DNA of 64,000 bases from Nocardia vaccinii NBRC 15922 (GTDB lineage: Bacteria; Actinomycetota; Actinomycetes; Mycobacteriales; Mycobacteriaceae), in assembly GCF_001613305.1 (NCBI RefSeq), contig NZ_BDCC01000053.1, positions 62,001 through 126,000 on the forward strand, read 5' to 3'. Made by a program: the position numbers and the translations under genes. Every line of letters starts with the position of its first letter. Position 1 is the first letter of the stretch. This document shows, piece after piece, positions 28,523-36,096 of the stretch. The notes below the pieces were generated by a model. That model searched no databases and was not told where the DNA came from. It worked only from the letters and a program-made list of their open reading frames with translations.

Positions 28523-28939
28523 GTGACGTATCCAGTGCGCACTATCACCGTCGACATAGACCGATCGTTCGTCGAGGTCGCGGATTTTCTCGCCGAGCCA
28601 CTGAATTTTCCGCGCTGGGCGACCGGACTGTCGTCCGGTATCGAACCCGGTTCGCCGAGCGCCGATGCGGAGCCCGGCGAGTGGGTCGCGGATTCCCCGC
28701 AGGGGACGGCCTTCGTTCGGTTCAGCCCGCCCAACGGATACGGCGTGGCCGATCACCGAGTCCGGTTGCCGGACGGCTCCGTGGTGGACATCCCGTTGCG
28801 CGCCATCCGCAACGGCGACGGAACGACCGTCGCGTTCACCCTGTTCCGGCTGCCCGGCGTGGACGACGAGCAGTTCGACGCAGACAGCGACTGGGTGCGG
28901 CGCGACCTACAAGCCCTGAAGGCGTTGTTGGAGATGTAA
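28523..28939 (+). CDS. SRPBCC-family (START/polyketide cyclase-like) protein
   Basis: 138 residues from a GTG at 28523 (frame open to 28481). The sequence begins with the strand-helix pattern VRTITVDIDRSFVEVADFLAEPLNFPRWATGL, the N-terminal signature of SRPBCC proteins, which bind hydrophobic ligands in a helix-grip fold. The rest reads as alternating strands and ends with a long helix (VRRDLQALKALLEM). Ligand unknown. It is alone on the plus strand between hrpA and the convergent nrdR. Confidence 0.75.
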   Translation: MTYPVRTITVDIDRSFVEVADFLAEPLNFPRWATGLSSGIEPGSPSADAEPGEWVADSPQGTAFVRFSPPNGYGVADHRVRLPDGSVVDIPLRAIRNGDGTTVAFTLFRLPGVDDEQFDADSDWVRRDLQALKALLEM

Positions 28940-29028
28940 TCCGCTGCGCGACCCGACCCCAGGCGCCGTCGACCTGTTCAATTCGCCTGTGTCGCTCCGG
29001 TTCTGCCGCCACAGCGGACTCGCTGGAT

Positions 29029-29520
29029 TCAGTCCTTGCCCGCGGGGACCGGTTGCTCCTCGCGGGCCTGTTCGGCGCGGCGGCGGCGCAGATCCGCGAT
29101 CTCGTGTTCGAAATCGTCCGCGGAGCTGAAGGATCGGTAGACCGAGGCGAAGCGTAGGTAGGCGACCTCGTCCAGGTCGCGCAACGGCCCCAGGATGGCC
29201 AAGCCGACCTCGTGACTGGGAACCTCGGGAGAACCGGTGGCGCGCACCGCATCCTCGACCTGCTGGGCGAGCAGGTTGAGCGCATCGTCGTCGACCTCGC
29301 GGCCCTGGCAGGCACGCCGCACGCCGCGAATCACCTTCTCCCGGCTGAACGGCTCGGTCACGCCGCTGCGCTTGACCACCGATAGAATGGCGTTCTCGAC
29401 GGTGGTGAACCGTCGCCCACATTGCGGGCAGGCACGACGGCGCCTGATGGCGGTGCCTTCCTCGGCCTCACGCGAGTCGACCACCCTGGAGTCCGGGTGC
29501 CGACAGTATGGGCAATGCAT
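29029..29520 (-). CDS. nrdR: Transcriptional repressor NrdR
   Basis: 163 residues. The zinc ribbon cysteines are Cys3/Cys6 (MHCPYC) and Cys31/Cys34 (ACPQC), followed by an ATP-cone domain (about 46-136) with VVKRSGVTEPFSREKV. NrdR senses (d)ATP and represses ribonucleotide reductase genes. The start is fixed by the universally conserved MxCPxC terminus and an AAGGA site upstream. Its placement next to the LysM protein and lexA is the same as Rv2718c-Rv2719c-Rv2720 in M. tuberculosis. No nrd gene or obvious NrdR box is in the window. Confidence 0.96.
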   Translation of the reverse strand: MHCPYCRHPDSRVVDSREAEEGTAIRRRRACPQCGRRFTTVENAILSVVKRSGVTEPFSREKVIRGVRRACQGREVDDDALNLLAQQVEDAVRATGSPEVPSHEVGLAILGPLRDLDEVAYLRFASVYRSFSSADDFEHEIADLRRRRAEQAREEQPVPAGKD

Positions 29521-29646
29521 CCGAGTTCCTTCGTCGATGCCTGCAGTAGTCCATAGCCATGCTGTATCTCCACAGCACTGTCGAGGATACCTGTCGGCCC
29601 GCCAGGCTTCGGATGCGGCGTCGACGCCACCACCGCCCATGGAACA

Positions 29647-30147
29647 CTACCGCCCGGATGTCGGCACGATCAGCGTCCCGCCGGTGGCGACCTGTGCGCC
29701 CCGCAGCGAGTTGAGCTGCACGATCCGATCGACCGTCTGCCGCACCGGAACTCCCGGAGCCACCCGCGCGGCCACCTCCGCCAGCGGCTCACCCTCGCGC
29801 ACCTGGACGACTGTCGTCGCCGCCGGACTCGCCCCCGCACCCGCACGCAACTGGGCGATCCCGAGCAGGCCGCCAACCGCCAGCGCACTGAGCAGAGCGG
29901 CCAGCGCCAGAGTCGCGAATCCGATCCGCGCCCGCTCGACCCGGGTCTGCGGATGCGGCGTCTGCGCGAATCGAACCCGCGGACGGTCGTACCGCATCAC
30001 CCCCGCGGGCGGTCGGGCGACACGTGACCGCCCGGCTCGCGTATTCCGGCGGGCCGCTCCGGCCGCGCGCGGCCGGCGACCGGGCACTGCCGCGTTGTAC
30101 CCCGAATCGCTTGCGGTGATATCGATTTCGCTGATCGTGGTGCGCAT
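29647..30147 (-). CDS. LysM-domain membrane protein (Rv2719c/ChiZ-like)
   Basis: 166 residues: a basic, disordered cytoplasmic N-terminus (about 1-74), one membrane helix (about 76-98, ATLALAALLSALAVGGLLG) and an extracytoplasmic LysM domain (112-162, VVQVREGEPLAEVAARV ... TLIVPTSG) that should bind peptidoglycan. The M. tuberculosis counterpart Rv2719c (ChiZ) is a DNA-damage-induced divisome protein that slows cell division. The same divergent arrangement with lexA, and three SOS boxes between them, supports the same SOS control here. Confidence 0.88.
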   Translation of the reverse strand: MRTTISEIDITASDSGYNAAVPGRRPRAAGAARRNTRAGRSRVARPPAGVMRYDRPRVRFAQTPHPQTRVERARIGFATLALAALLSALAVGGLLGIAQLRAGAGASPAATTVVQVREGEPLAEVAARVAPGVPVRQTVDRIVQLNSLRGAQVATGGTLIVPTSGR

Positions 30148-30191
30148 CGGACGGACCTCCGGGGGCGGTGTGCTGGATCGATTTCCGGTTT

Positions 30192-30207
30192 TCGATCATG
30201 TGTTCGA
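30192..30207. promoter_or_regulatory. SOS box 1 (LexA site)
   Basis: TCGATC-N4-GTTCGA, one mismatch from the actinobacterial LexA consensus TCGAAC-N4-GTTCGA. It lies about 45 bases upstream of the LysM gene start and shares its last base with box 2. Confidence 0.85.
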
Positions 30208-30222
30208 AGAACTGATGTTCGA
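30207..30222. promoter_or_regulatory. SOS box 2 (LexA site), abutting box 1
   Basis: AAGAAC-N4-GTTCGA: the right half-site is perfect, the left differs at two positions. It begins on the last base of box 1, so the two dimers would lie 15 bases apart centre to centre and could cooperate. Confidence 0.7.
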
Positions 30223-30269
30223 TTCTTACCATGCGCTACCCACAAAGTCACCACTATCCGCGACATGCG

Positions 30270-30285
30270 TCGAACAGATGTTTGA
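30270..30285. promoter_or_regulatory. SOS box 3 (LexA site)
   Basis: TCGAAC-N4-GTTTGA, one mismatch from consensus. It lies 210 bases upstream of the lexA start codon and probably serves the lexA promoter, while boxes 1 and 2 serve the divergent LysM gene. Confidence 0.85.
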
Positions 30286-30494
30286 AACCTGGCCGAGACC
30301 GGACTACATTCGGAGCACGCGATCCGGCGTGGGCCGGTTGGAGCGGATCAGGCCGACGCGATGGCCCAGTGTCGGCGCACGACCCGAGGAGGACGAAGCA
30401 CACCCATGAACGGGAGGACCACGACCGTGAGTGAGCGCAGCGAGGCAACCACGGACACCGCGCACGCGCGGCCGAGCATCGGCGAGGTGCGGTC

Positions 30495-31244
30495 GTGAAC
30501 GAGCACACAGCCGAGGGCCGCGACGACACGAGCGGCCCCGGCGGCGCCGACGACGGCGTCGAGACATCCGGCGCCGGAACGGATCTCACCGCCCGGCAGC
30601 GCAAGGTACTCGAGGTCATCCGCACCTCGGTCACCGAGCGCGGCTATCCGCCGAGCATCCGGGAGATCGGCGACGCGGTCGGTCTCACCTCGACCTCTTC
30701 GGTCGCCCATCAACTTCGCGCCCTCGAACGCAAGGGCTATCTGCGACGCGATCCCAACCGGCCGCGCGCGGTGGACGTGCGGGGGCTGGACGAGACGGTG
30801 GTGCGCGCGGTCACCGGCGTGACCGCCCTGCACGCGGTGCCGAGCGAATCCGAATCCGGCGATCAGCCCACTCCCACCTATGTCCCGGTGCTGGGCCGGA
30901 TCGCCGCCGGTGGGCCGATCCTGGCCGAGCAAGCGGTGGAGGACGTATTCCCGCTCCCCCGCGAACTCGTCGGCGAGGGGTCGCTGTTCCTGCTGAAGGT
31001 CGTGGGTGAGTCGATGGTCGACGCGGCGATCTGCGACGGCGACTGGGTCGTGGTTCGCCAGCAGAACGTCGCGGACAACGGCGATATCGTCGCGGCGATG
31101 ATCGAGGGCGAGGCCACCGTCAAGACATTCAAGCGCACCGGCAAGGATGTCTGGCTGATGCCGCACAACCCGCACTTCGAGCCGATTCCGGGTAACGACG
31201 CGCAGATCCTGGGCAAGGTCGTCACCGTCATCCGCAAGATCTGA
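30495..31244 (+). CDS. lexA: SOS repressor LexA
   Basis: 249 residues from a GTG. The N-terminal winged helix (LTARQRKVLEVIRTSVTERGYPPSIREIGDAV, about 31-62) binds SOS boxes. The self-cleavage site is Ala138-Gly139 in RIAAGGP, with the serine-lysine dyad Ser173 (VGESM) and Lys210 (ATVKTFKR). RecA filaments trigger cleavage after DNA damage. The acidic 30-residue N-terminal extension (EGRDDTSGPGGADDG) is longer than in E. coli and usual in actinobacteria. Three SOS boxes upstream indicate self-control. Confidence 0.96.
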   Translation: MNEHTAEGRDDTSGPGGADDGVETSGAGTDLTARQRKVLEVIRTSVTERGYPPSIREIGDAVGLTSTSSVAHQLRALERKGYLRRDPNRPRAVDVRGLDETVVRAVTGVTALHAVPSESESGDQPTPTYVPVLGRIAAGGPILAEQAVEDVFPLPRELVGEGSLFLLKVVGESMVDAAICDGDWVVVRQQNVADNGDIVAAMIEGEATVKTFKRTGKDVWLMPHNPHFEPIPGNDAQILGKVVTVIRKI

Positions 31245-31259
31245 GATCGACACGCGCCC

Positions 31260-31283
31260 GCCGTGCCGCTTCGGTGGCACGGC
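31260..31283. terminator. Hairpin between convergent lexA and ctaG-like gene
   Basis: Exact 8-base arms GCCGTGCC and GGCACGGC around an eight-base loop, placed 15 bases after the lexA stop and 11 bases before the opposite stop codon. Position and symmetry suit a bidirectional terminator; no T-tract. Confidence 0.6.
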
Positions 31284-31294
31284 AGGTCGGCGTT

Positions 31295-32296
31295 TCAGCG
31301 ACCGAAGCGCTGCCGCAACTGCGGATCGTTCTCCCACCACAACCCGCTCTGCACCGCATCCGATTTTGCGGCGACAGCCGCGTCCGAGGATCGGCTGAAT
31401 TTCTGCCGCCGAGCGGGCGAAGCGGTCGCGACGGTGGCCTCCGCCGCGTCGAGTTCGGCATCGACCTCCGCGGCCTTGCGCCGTTCGTCCGAGGCCCACG
31501 CGCGCATCAGCGCCAGTAGATACGGCAGACCCAGCACGTCGCCGAGCACCCAGATGATGCCCGCGGCGATGGTCTGATCCATCCGCAGGTCCGGCCCCCA
31601 GGTCCGCCCGACCTCGGTGTAGTAGCCGAGCGCCACCAGGGGTCCCCACCACAGCACGATGCCGAGGATGCCGTCGGCGAGTGATTCGAAGACCGTGATC
31701 AACAGGGACAGCCCCTGCGAATAACGGTGCGGCACCGGGTCGGTCTGCAGTCGCGAGTAGAAGTACACGAATCCGATGGCCACCAACGCGATCCGAGTGA
31801 ACGTGTCCGCAATGCCGTGCCGCAGCACGATCTCGTACCAAGGACTCAGAAACAGCAGCCACGGCACGGCCAGCATCGCCAGCGACGGCGCCAGCGGGAA
31901 GGTCACCGCACGGGCGAGAGTCGATGCCAATATCCGATCGAGCCGCGCCTGTCCATGCGGACCCAGTGCCTCCCGCAACACCGTGAACGGACGGCCGCTG
32001 GCCAACCCGAACGGCACCACGTACAACAGCAACAGGGTCTGCAACGCCCGCACCCACATCAACGTGTCGGAATAGACCCCGACCATGCTGATCCCGCTCA
32101 GCAGCCAGAGGCCCAGACCCATCAGCGCGAAAGCCGCCAGCCGACCTGCGGGGATCACCGTGCCGCGTCGTGCCGCACGGCTGCGAGCCGCCCAATACCC
32201 GGCGCCGAGCGCGACGGTCAGCACCACCGTCGAGGTGTCCCAGCGCCAGGATTCGAAGGCGGACTGCACGGTCAGCGGCGTCTCGATCCATCCCAC
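31295..32296 (-). CDS. Cytochrome c oxidase assembly factor CtaG/Caa3-type membrane protein
   Basis: 333 residues with about seven hydrophobic helices and the family features WRWDTSTVVLTVALGAGYW (first helix), SDTLMWVRALQTLLLLYVVPFGLASGRP and DQTIAAGIIWVLGDVLGLPYLLAL. The Caa3_CtaG family is tied to copper insertion into cytochrome oxidase. A 75-residue charged cytoplasmic tail (SDERRKAAEVDAELDAAEATV) follows the last helix. It is convergent with lexA; no oxidase genes are nearby. Confidence 0.85.
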   Translation of the reverse strand: MGWIETPLTVQSAFESWRWDTSTVVLTVALGAGYWAARSRAARRGTVIPAGRLAAFALMGLGLWLLSGISMVGVYSDTLMWVRALQTLLLLYVVPFGLASGRPFTVLREALGPHGQARLDRILASTLARAVTFPLAPSLAMLAVPWLLFLSPWYEIVLRHGIADTFTRIALVAIGFVYFYSRLQTDPVPHRYSQGLSLLITVFESLADGILGIVLWWGPLVALGYYTEVGRTWGPDLRMDQTIAAGIIWVLGDVLGLPYLLALMRAWASDERRKAAEVDAELDAAEATVATASPARRQKFSRSSDAAVAAKSDAVQSGLWWENDPQLRQRFGR

Positions 32297-32429
32297 GGGA
32301 GTCAGTATGCTCCCGCGCGAATCGCCTCTTCGACGAGGGCGGCGTAGCTTCGCGGGTCGGTCGGCGGGTACCGAGTAGGCGCCGGCCGAACCCCGGCCGG
32401 GCGCGTCGGATCACCGCGCGCCGAACAGA

Positions 32430-33413
32430 TCAGCGGCGCACTGTCTTCGGGCTCGAATGTGCCTGTCCGTGTGTGTCGGCACACTCCGGCGCGGGCGGCG
32501 CACCGAGTGCGAGCACCTCGGGCGAGGCGTGCTCGACCTGCAGAGTGGCATGCGCGATGCGGTGCTCCTCGTCGAGCCAGTGCGCCAGATCCTCGCGCAC
32601 GGCATGGCAGTCTCGCCCGGCCTCGACGAGAACATGCGCCGACAGCGCCGGCGAACCCGAAGTTATCTCCCAGATGTGCAAGTCGTGCACCTCGACGACA
32701 CCCTCGCGGGCCGCCATCGCCTGCCCGATCTCGGTCGGATCGAGGTCGGCGGGGGCGGCCTCGAGGAAGATCCGGCTCGAGGCGCGCACCAGTGCGACAC
32801 CGGCGCGCAGCATCAGCACGACGACCACCAGGGTGGCGATCGCATCGGCGCGGGCGAATCCGGTCAGCATGATGGCCACACCGGCCACCGCGGTCGCGAT
32901 GAAGGCGAACAGATCGGTCAGGATGTGCTGATAAGCGCCCTCGACATTGAGACTGGTCCGGTTGGCGCGCGAAATCATCCATGTCGCAAGGAGATTCACG
33001 ACGACCCCGACGAGCGCGGTGCCCAGCACGAGGCCGCCGGTCACCTCCGGCGGATGCAGCAGGCGGCGGACGGCCTCATAGGCCAGCCACACCGACAGCA
33101 GTAGCAGAGTGATCCCGTTGGCCTGGGCCGAGAGGATCTCGACTCGCTTCCAGCCGAACGTCATCCGTCCCGCGGCCGGCCGCGCGGCCAGCCCGATAGC
33201 CCAGAGTGCCAGCGCGATGGATGCGGCGTCGGTCAACATGTGCGCAGCGTCGGAAAGCAAAGCCAGCGAACCCGCGGCAATTCCGACGAACACCTCGGCG
33301 AGCATGAACACCGCGATCACCGCCAGCGCACCGGCGAGCCAGCGCCGATCGCTCTCGGAATTCGCGTGCACGTGCGCATGGTCGTGCGCATGCCCGGCGT
33401 GCGCTGACCCCAT
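32430..33413 (-). CDS. Cation diffusion facilitator (Zn/Co/Cd efflux, CzcD-like)
   Basis: About 327 residues from an ATG at 33413 with GGGAGGAG six bases upstream; the frame is open to 33503 but that part carries the operator. The N-terminus is histidine-rich (HAGHAHDHAHVHAN). Six membrane helices follow with the two metal-site pairs SDAAHMLTD (His58, Asp62) in helix 2 and HILTD (His163, Asp167) in helix 5, the arrangement of zinc/cobalt exporters. The C-terminal cytoplasmic domain (EGVVEVHDLHIWEITSG) is the usual dimeric metal sensor. It expels divalent metal by proton antiport. The upstream palindrome suggests induction by metal. Confidence 0.9.
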   Translation of the reverse strand: MGSAHAGHAHDHAHVHANSESDRRWLAGALAVIAVFMLAEVFVGIAAGSLALLSDAAHMLTDAASIALALWAIGLAARPAAGRMTFGWKRVEILSAQANGITLLLLSVWLAYEAVRRLLHPPEVTGGLVLGTALVGVVVNLLATWMISRANRTSLNVEGAYQHILTDLFAFIATAVAGVAIMLTGFARADAIATLVVVVLMLRAGVALVRASSRIFLEAAPADLDPTEIGQAMAAREGVVEVHDLHIWEITSGSPALSAHVLVEAGRDCHAVREDLAHWLDEEHRIAHATLQVEHASPEVLALGAPPAPECADTHGQAHSSPKTVRR

Positions 33414-33457
33414 CCCGGTCTCCTCCCGGCGTAGACGATCTTCCACCTGCGATAGTA

Positions 33458-33479
33458 TGCACACATCACTATGTATGCA
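33458..33479. promoter_or_regulatory. Imperfect palindrome upstream of the cation efflux gene (candidate metalloregulator operator)
   Basis: Two 9-base half-sites, TGCACACAT and ATGTATGCA, face each other across four bases with one mismatch. The element lies 45-66 bases upstream of the efflux gene's start, in an AT-richer patch that also fits a promoter. ArsR/SmtB-type repressors use sites of this architecture, but no regulator gene is adjacent, so the binder is unknown. Confidence 0.6.
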
Positions 33480-33554
33480 AGAGCTTCGAGAGCCGGGCGT
33501 CACAGCGTCGCCGACTTGACTTCTCGGGTCGGAGAGTCGAATATTTCGGGGTCA

Positions 33555-33717
33555 GCACCTCGCTAGGCGAGGCTCCTGCACGAACACAGGCCACTGATCC
33601 GACGACGTCGAGAGACGCCCAGGGTTAGGACAGATCTTCCCGGATTAAGGGGTGATCCGAAGTGGCTTCCCGGTCGGGATACGTCGTACAGTGCCGAAGC
33701 TCTGACGAGAGGGGTGC
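33555..33717 (+). promoter_or_regulatory. M-box (ykoK leader) magnesium riboswitch
   Basis: The conserved M-box segments appear in order: CTCGCTAGGCGAGGCTCCTG at 33559, GGCCACTG, a GACGTC-GAGA-GACG tetraloop hairpin, CAGGGTTAGGACAG, GGATTAAGGGGTGATCC, then ACAGTGCCGAAGCTCTGACGAG. The outer helix P1 forms between GCACCTCG at the 5' end and CGAG...GGGGTGC at 33706-33717. M-boxes bind several Mg2+ ions and shut off downstream expression when Mg2+ is plentiful. It heads the leader of two small ORFs and an NRAMP-related transporter gene. A following stem (GTCGTCGT/ACGACGAC, about 33757-33788) may be part of the expression platform. Confidence 0.93.
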
Positions 33718-33825
33718 GTGCTCCAGCCATTTCGGGCGGGGGCCTTCCCCTTTCGGTCGTCGTGGTGACGATGATCGAACGACGACGCGCACGTGCGTCC
33801 TGGCGGCAAGGAGGTGAGGAACGAG

Positions 33826-33909
33826 ATGAAATCCGGCGATAGTCCGTATCCGAGTCCGGTTCGACAACCCGTTTCGTTCCCAACTTGCTGCACCTCCCTC
33901 GCGGCCTGA
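33826..33909 (+). CDS. 27-residue upstream ORF in the M-box leader
   Basis: Starts at an ATG eight bases after one of the strongest ribosome sites in the window (AGGAGGTGAGG). It codes for a short peptide beginning MKSGDSPYPSPVRQP and ending with two adjacent cysteines before CTSLAA-like residues. Four prolines fall within residues 7-20. Its position between the riboswitch and the transporter, and its proline content, recall leader peptides such as mgtL that sense Mg2+ through translation speed. That role is inference. Confidence 0.55.
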   Translation: MKSGDSPYPSPVRQPVSFPTCCTSLAA

Positions 33910-34036
33910 CCGACACGGAAATCAGCCATCGGCATCCTCGCGGATCTTTCCGCGCGGGTCAGCCGACGGCATTCTCCGCGCGTTCGAGCATGCCCGAATC
34001 CTGTTGCGGCGGTTGAGTTTCCGCAAGGAGTACGAC

Positions 34037-34216
34037 ATGATCCGCACCACCTTCCCCCGCCGCGCCGCCCTGCGGACCACCCTCGGCGAGTCGGTTCGCC
34101 GCGTCCGCGCGCGCTACAACCTCACGCCGCAGGAGCGGCACAACCTGCACCTCGCGCATATTCCGCCGGCGGTCGTCACCGCATCCCTCGGCGGCCACGC
34201 CGAGCACCTCCGGTAG
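34037..34216 (+). CDS. Small basic protein downstream of the M-box
   Basis: 59 residues from an ATG with AAGGAG six bases upstream; an upstream in-frame start at 34004 is less likely. The peptide is rich in arginine and histidine (FPRRAALRTTLGESVRRVRARYNLTPQERHNLHLAHIPP) and is predicted helical. In M. tuberculosis an M-box also precedes a short uncharacterised ORF (Rv1535), so this may be an equivalent; the sequences were not compared. It ends 92 bases before the NRAMP-related gene. Confidence 0.6.
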   Translation: MIRTTFPRRAALRTTLGESVRRVRARYNLTPQERHNLHLAHIPPAVVTASLGGHAEHLR

Positions 34217-34308
34217 ACATCCGCGCAATCCATCTCCGCCCTGCCACAGCTGTCACAGTCGCGAATTACGCGGTACAGCAACAATTTTCAGGAAGAGAGG
34301 GAACGGCC

Positions 34309-36051
34309 ATGGCCTTCTTCTCCAATGGCGCGCCCCGCCGCACCGTCACCGCGCCGGTTCCGGCCGACACCACCACCGCCGTGCTCGACAGTGCGCACGT
34401 CGGCGATATCGTCGGCGCGCTGGGCACCATCCGCCGGCACGACACCGCCGAGGGGCGCAGCCGCCGGCAGCGATTTCGGATGCTGCTCGCCGTCATCGGT
34501 CCCGGCCTCATCGTGATGGTCGGCGACAACGACGCCGGAGGCATGGCCACCTACGCACAGGCCGGGCAGAACTACGGTATGGCCCTGATGTGGACGCTGG
34601 TGCTGCTCATTCCGGTGCTGTACGTCAATCAGGAGATGGTGGTGCGGCTCGGCGCGGTCGCCGGGGTCGGCCACGCGCGGCTGATCTTCGCGCGGTTCGG
34701 CAAATTCTGGGGCGCGTTCAGCGTGGGCGACCTGTTCGTGGTCAACGCGCTGACCATCGTCACCGAATTCATCGGTGTCTCAATGGCTCTCGGATACTTC
34801 GGGCTGCCCAAGCAGGTGTCGGTCCCGGTGGCCGCGGTCCTGCTGTTCGCGGTGGTCGCGGGCGGTTCGTTCCGGCGCTGGGAACGGTTCCTGCTCACCC
34901 TGATCGCGATCAACATCGTGATGTTCCCGCTGGCGTTCATGGTGCACCCGAGCGTATCGGCCACGGCACGCGGGTTGATCCCGTCGTTCCCGGGCGGGTT
35001 GAACTCGACCCTCCTGCTGATCATCGTCGCCATCGTCGGCACCACCGTCGCGCCCTGGCAGTTGTTCTTTCAACAGTCCAACATCGTCGACAAGCGCATC
35101 ACCCCACGCTGGATCCGCTACGAGCGGGTGGACCTGTGGGTGGGGATCGTCGTGGTGATGATCGGTGCGGTCGCGATCATGGCCGCCACCGCCTTCGGCC
35201 TGGGCCCGGCCGGGCGGGGTGCGTTCTCCGATGCCGGGGCCGTCGCGCACGGGCTGTCGGCACATCTGGGCACGACGGTCGGCGCGATGTTCGCGATCCT
35301 GCTGCTGGACGCGTCACTGATCGGCGCGAACGCCGTCGGCCTGGCGACCACGTACACGCTGGGTGACACCCTCGGCAAGCGGCACTCGCTGCACTGGAAG
35401 ATGAGCGAGGCGCCGGCGTTCTACGCCGGATACGCACTGCTGCTGGCCGCCGCGGCGGCGGTAGCGTTCAGCCCCGACCACGTACTGGGCCTGCTGACCC
35501 AGGGCGTGCAGGCCCTGGCCGGCGTGCTGCTGCCCTCCGCCACGGTGTTCCTGGTTCTTCTGTGCAACGACAAGGCCGTGCTCGGGCCGTGGGTGAACAC
35601 CACCCGGCAGAACATCGTCGCGGGCATCATCGTATGGGCGCTGGTACTGCTGTCGCTGGCCCTGACCGCGGCGACCTTCTTCCCGCACCTGTCCACGGCG
35701 AGCCTCGAGCTCGGATTCGGCATCGGCGCGGCGATCGGACTGCTCGGCGGGGTCGCCCTCGCGGTCACCCGGCATCGCGGTGAACGGCGCGGCGCCGAGC
35801 GAACCGCCGCGGAACTGGGCGGCCTGGACCCCGACCAGATCGAGGAGCTGGACTCCACGCCGCTGTCCCGGCAGGAGCGCAAGTCGATCGTGGCGGCCGA
35901 TCGATACGCCTGGCGCACACCGCAACTGGACGACCTCGAGCGCCCGAACTTCTCGCCGTTGCGCACGGCGGGCATGATCGCCCTGCGCGGCTATCTGGCC
36001 CTCGCGGTCGTCCTGGTCGTGGTCAAGATCGTCCAGCAGATCGGCGGGTAG
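34309..36051 (+). CDS. NRAMP-related divalent metal transporter, probably for Mg2+
   Basis: 580 residues, about eleven membrane helices, long (about 55-residue) cytoplasmic N-terminus and a 90-residue hydrophilic segment before a final helix. The family's two metal-binding motifs are altered: helix 1 reads GDNDAGGMAT where manganese/iron transporters have DPGN, and helix 6 reads TTVAPWQ (about 245-251) where they have a MPHN-type motif, so the metal-coordinating methionine is alanine. Loss of that soft ligand is described for the NRAMP-related magnesium transporters. An M-box riboswitch 600 bases upstream points the same way. Not to be annotated as MntH without evidence. Confidence 0.85.
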   Translation: MAFFSNGAPRRTVTAPVPADTTTAVLDSAHVGDIVGALGTIRRHDTAEGRSRRQRFRMLLAVIGPGLIVMVGDNDAGGMATYAQAGQNYGMALMWTLVLLIPVLYVNQEMVVRLGAVAGVGHARLIFARFGKFWGAFSVGDLFVVNALTIVTEFIGVSMALGYFGLPKQVSVPVAAVLLFAVVAGGSFRRWERFLLTLIAINIVMFPLAFMVHPSVSATARGLIPSFPGGLNSTLLLIIVAIVGTTVAPWQLFFQQSNIVDKRITPRWIRYERVDLWVGIVVVMIGAVAIMAATAFGLGPAGRGAFSDAGAVAHGLSAHLGTTVGAMFAILLLDASLIGANAVGLATTYTLGDTLGKRHSLHWKMSEAPAFYAGYALLLAAAAAVAFSPDHVLGLLTQGVQALAGVLLPSATVFLVLLCNDKAVLGPWVNTTRQNIVAGIIVWALVLLSLALTAATFFPHLSTASLELGFGIGAAIGLLGGVALAVTRHRGERRGAERTAAELGGLDPDQIEELDSTPLSRQERKSIVAADRYAWRTPQLDDLERPNFSPLRTAGMIALRGYLALAVVLVVVKIVQQIGG

Positions 36052-36096
36052 GCAGCCCGCGTCCGCGTTCGCCGTCCGTATTCCATACTTGGATCC

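Noticed and set aside
33757..33788. GTCGTCGT/ACGACGAC stem after the M-box as an intrinsic terminator
   Set aside because: The stem is real but no T-tract follows and alternative pairings exist; actinobacterial M-boxes may use Rho, so I only mention it as a possible expression-platform element.
34309..36051. Annotation as manganese transporter MntH
   Set aside because: Both diagnostic metal-binding motifs are altered and the leader is an Mg2+ riboswitch.
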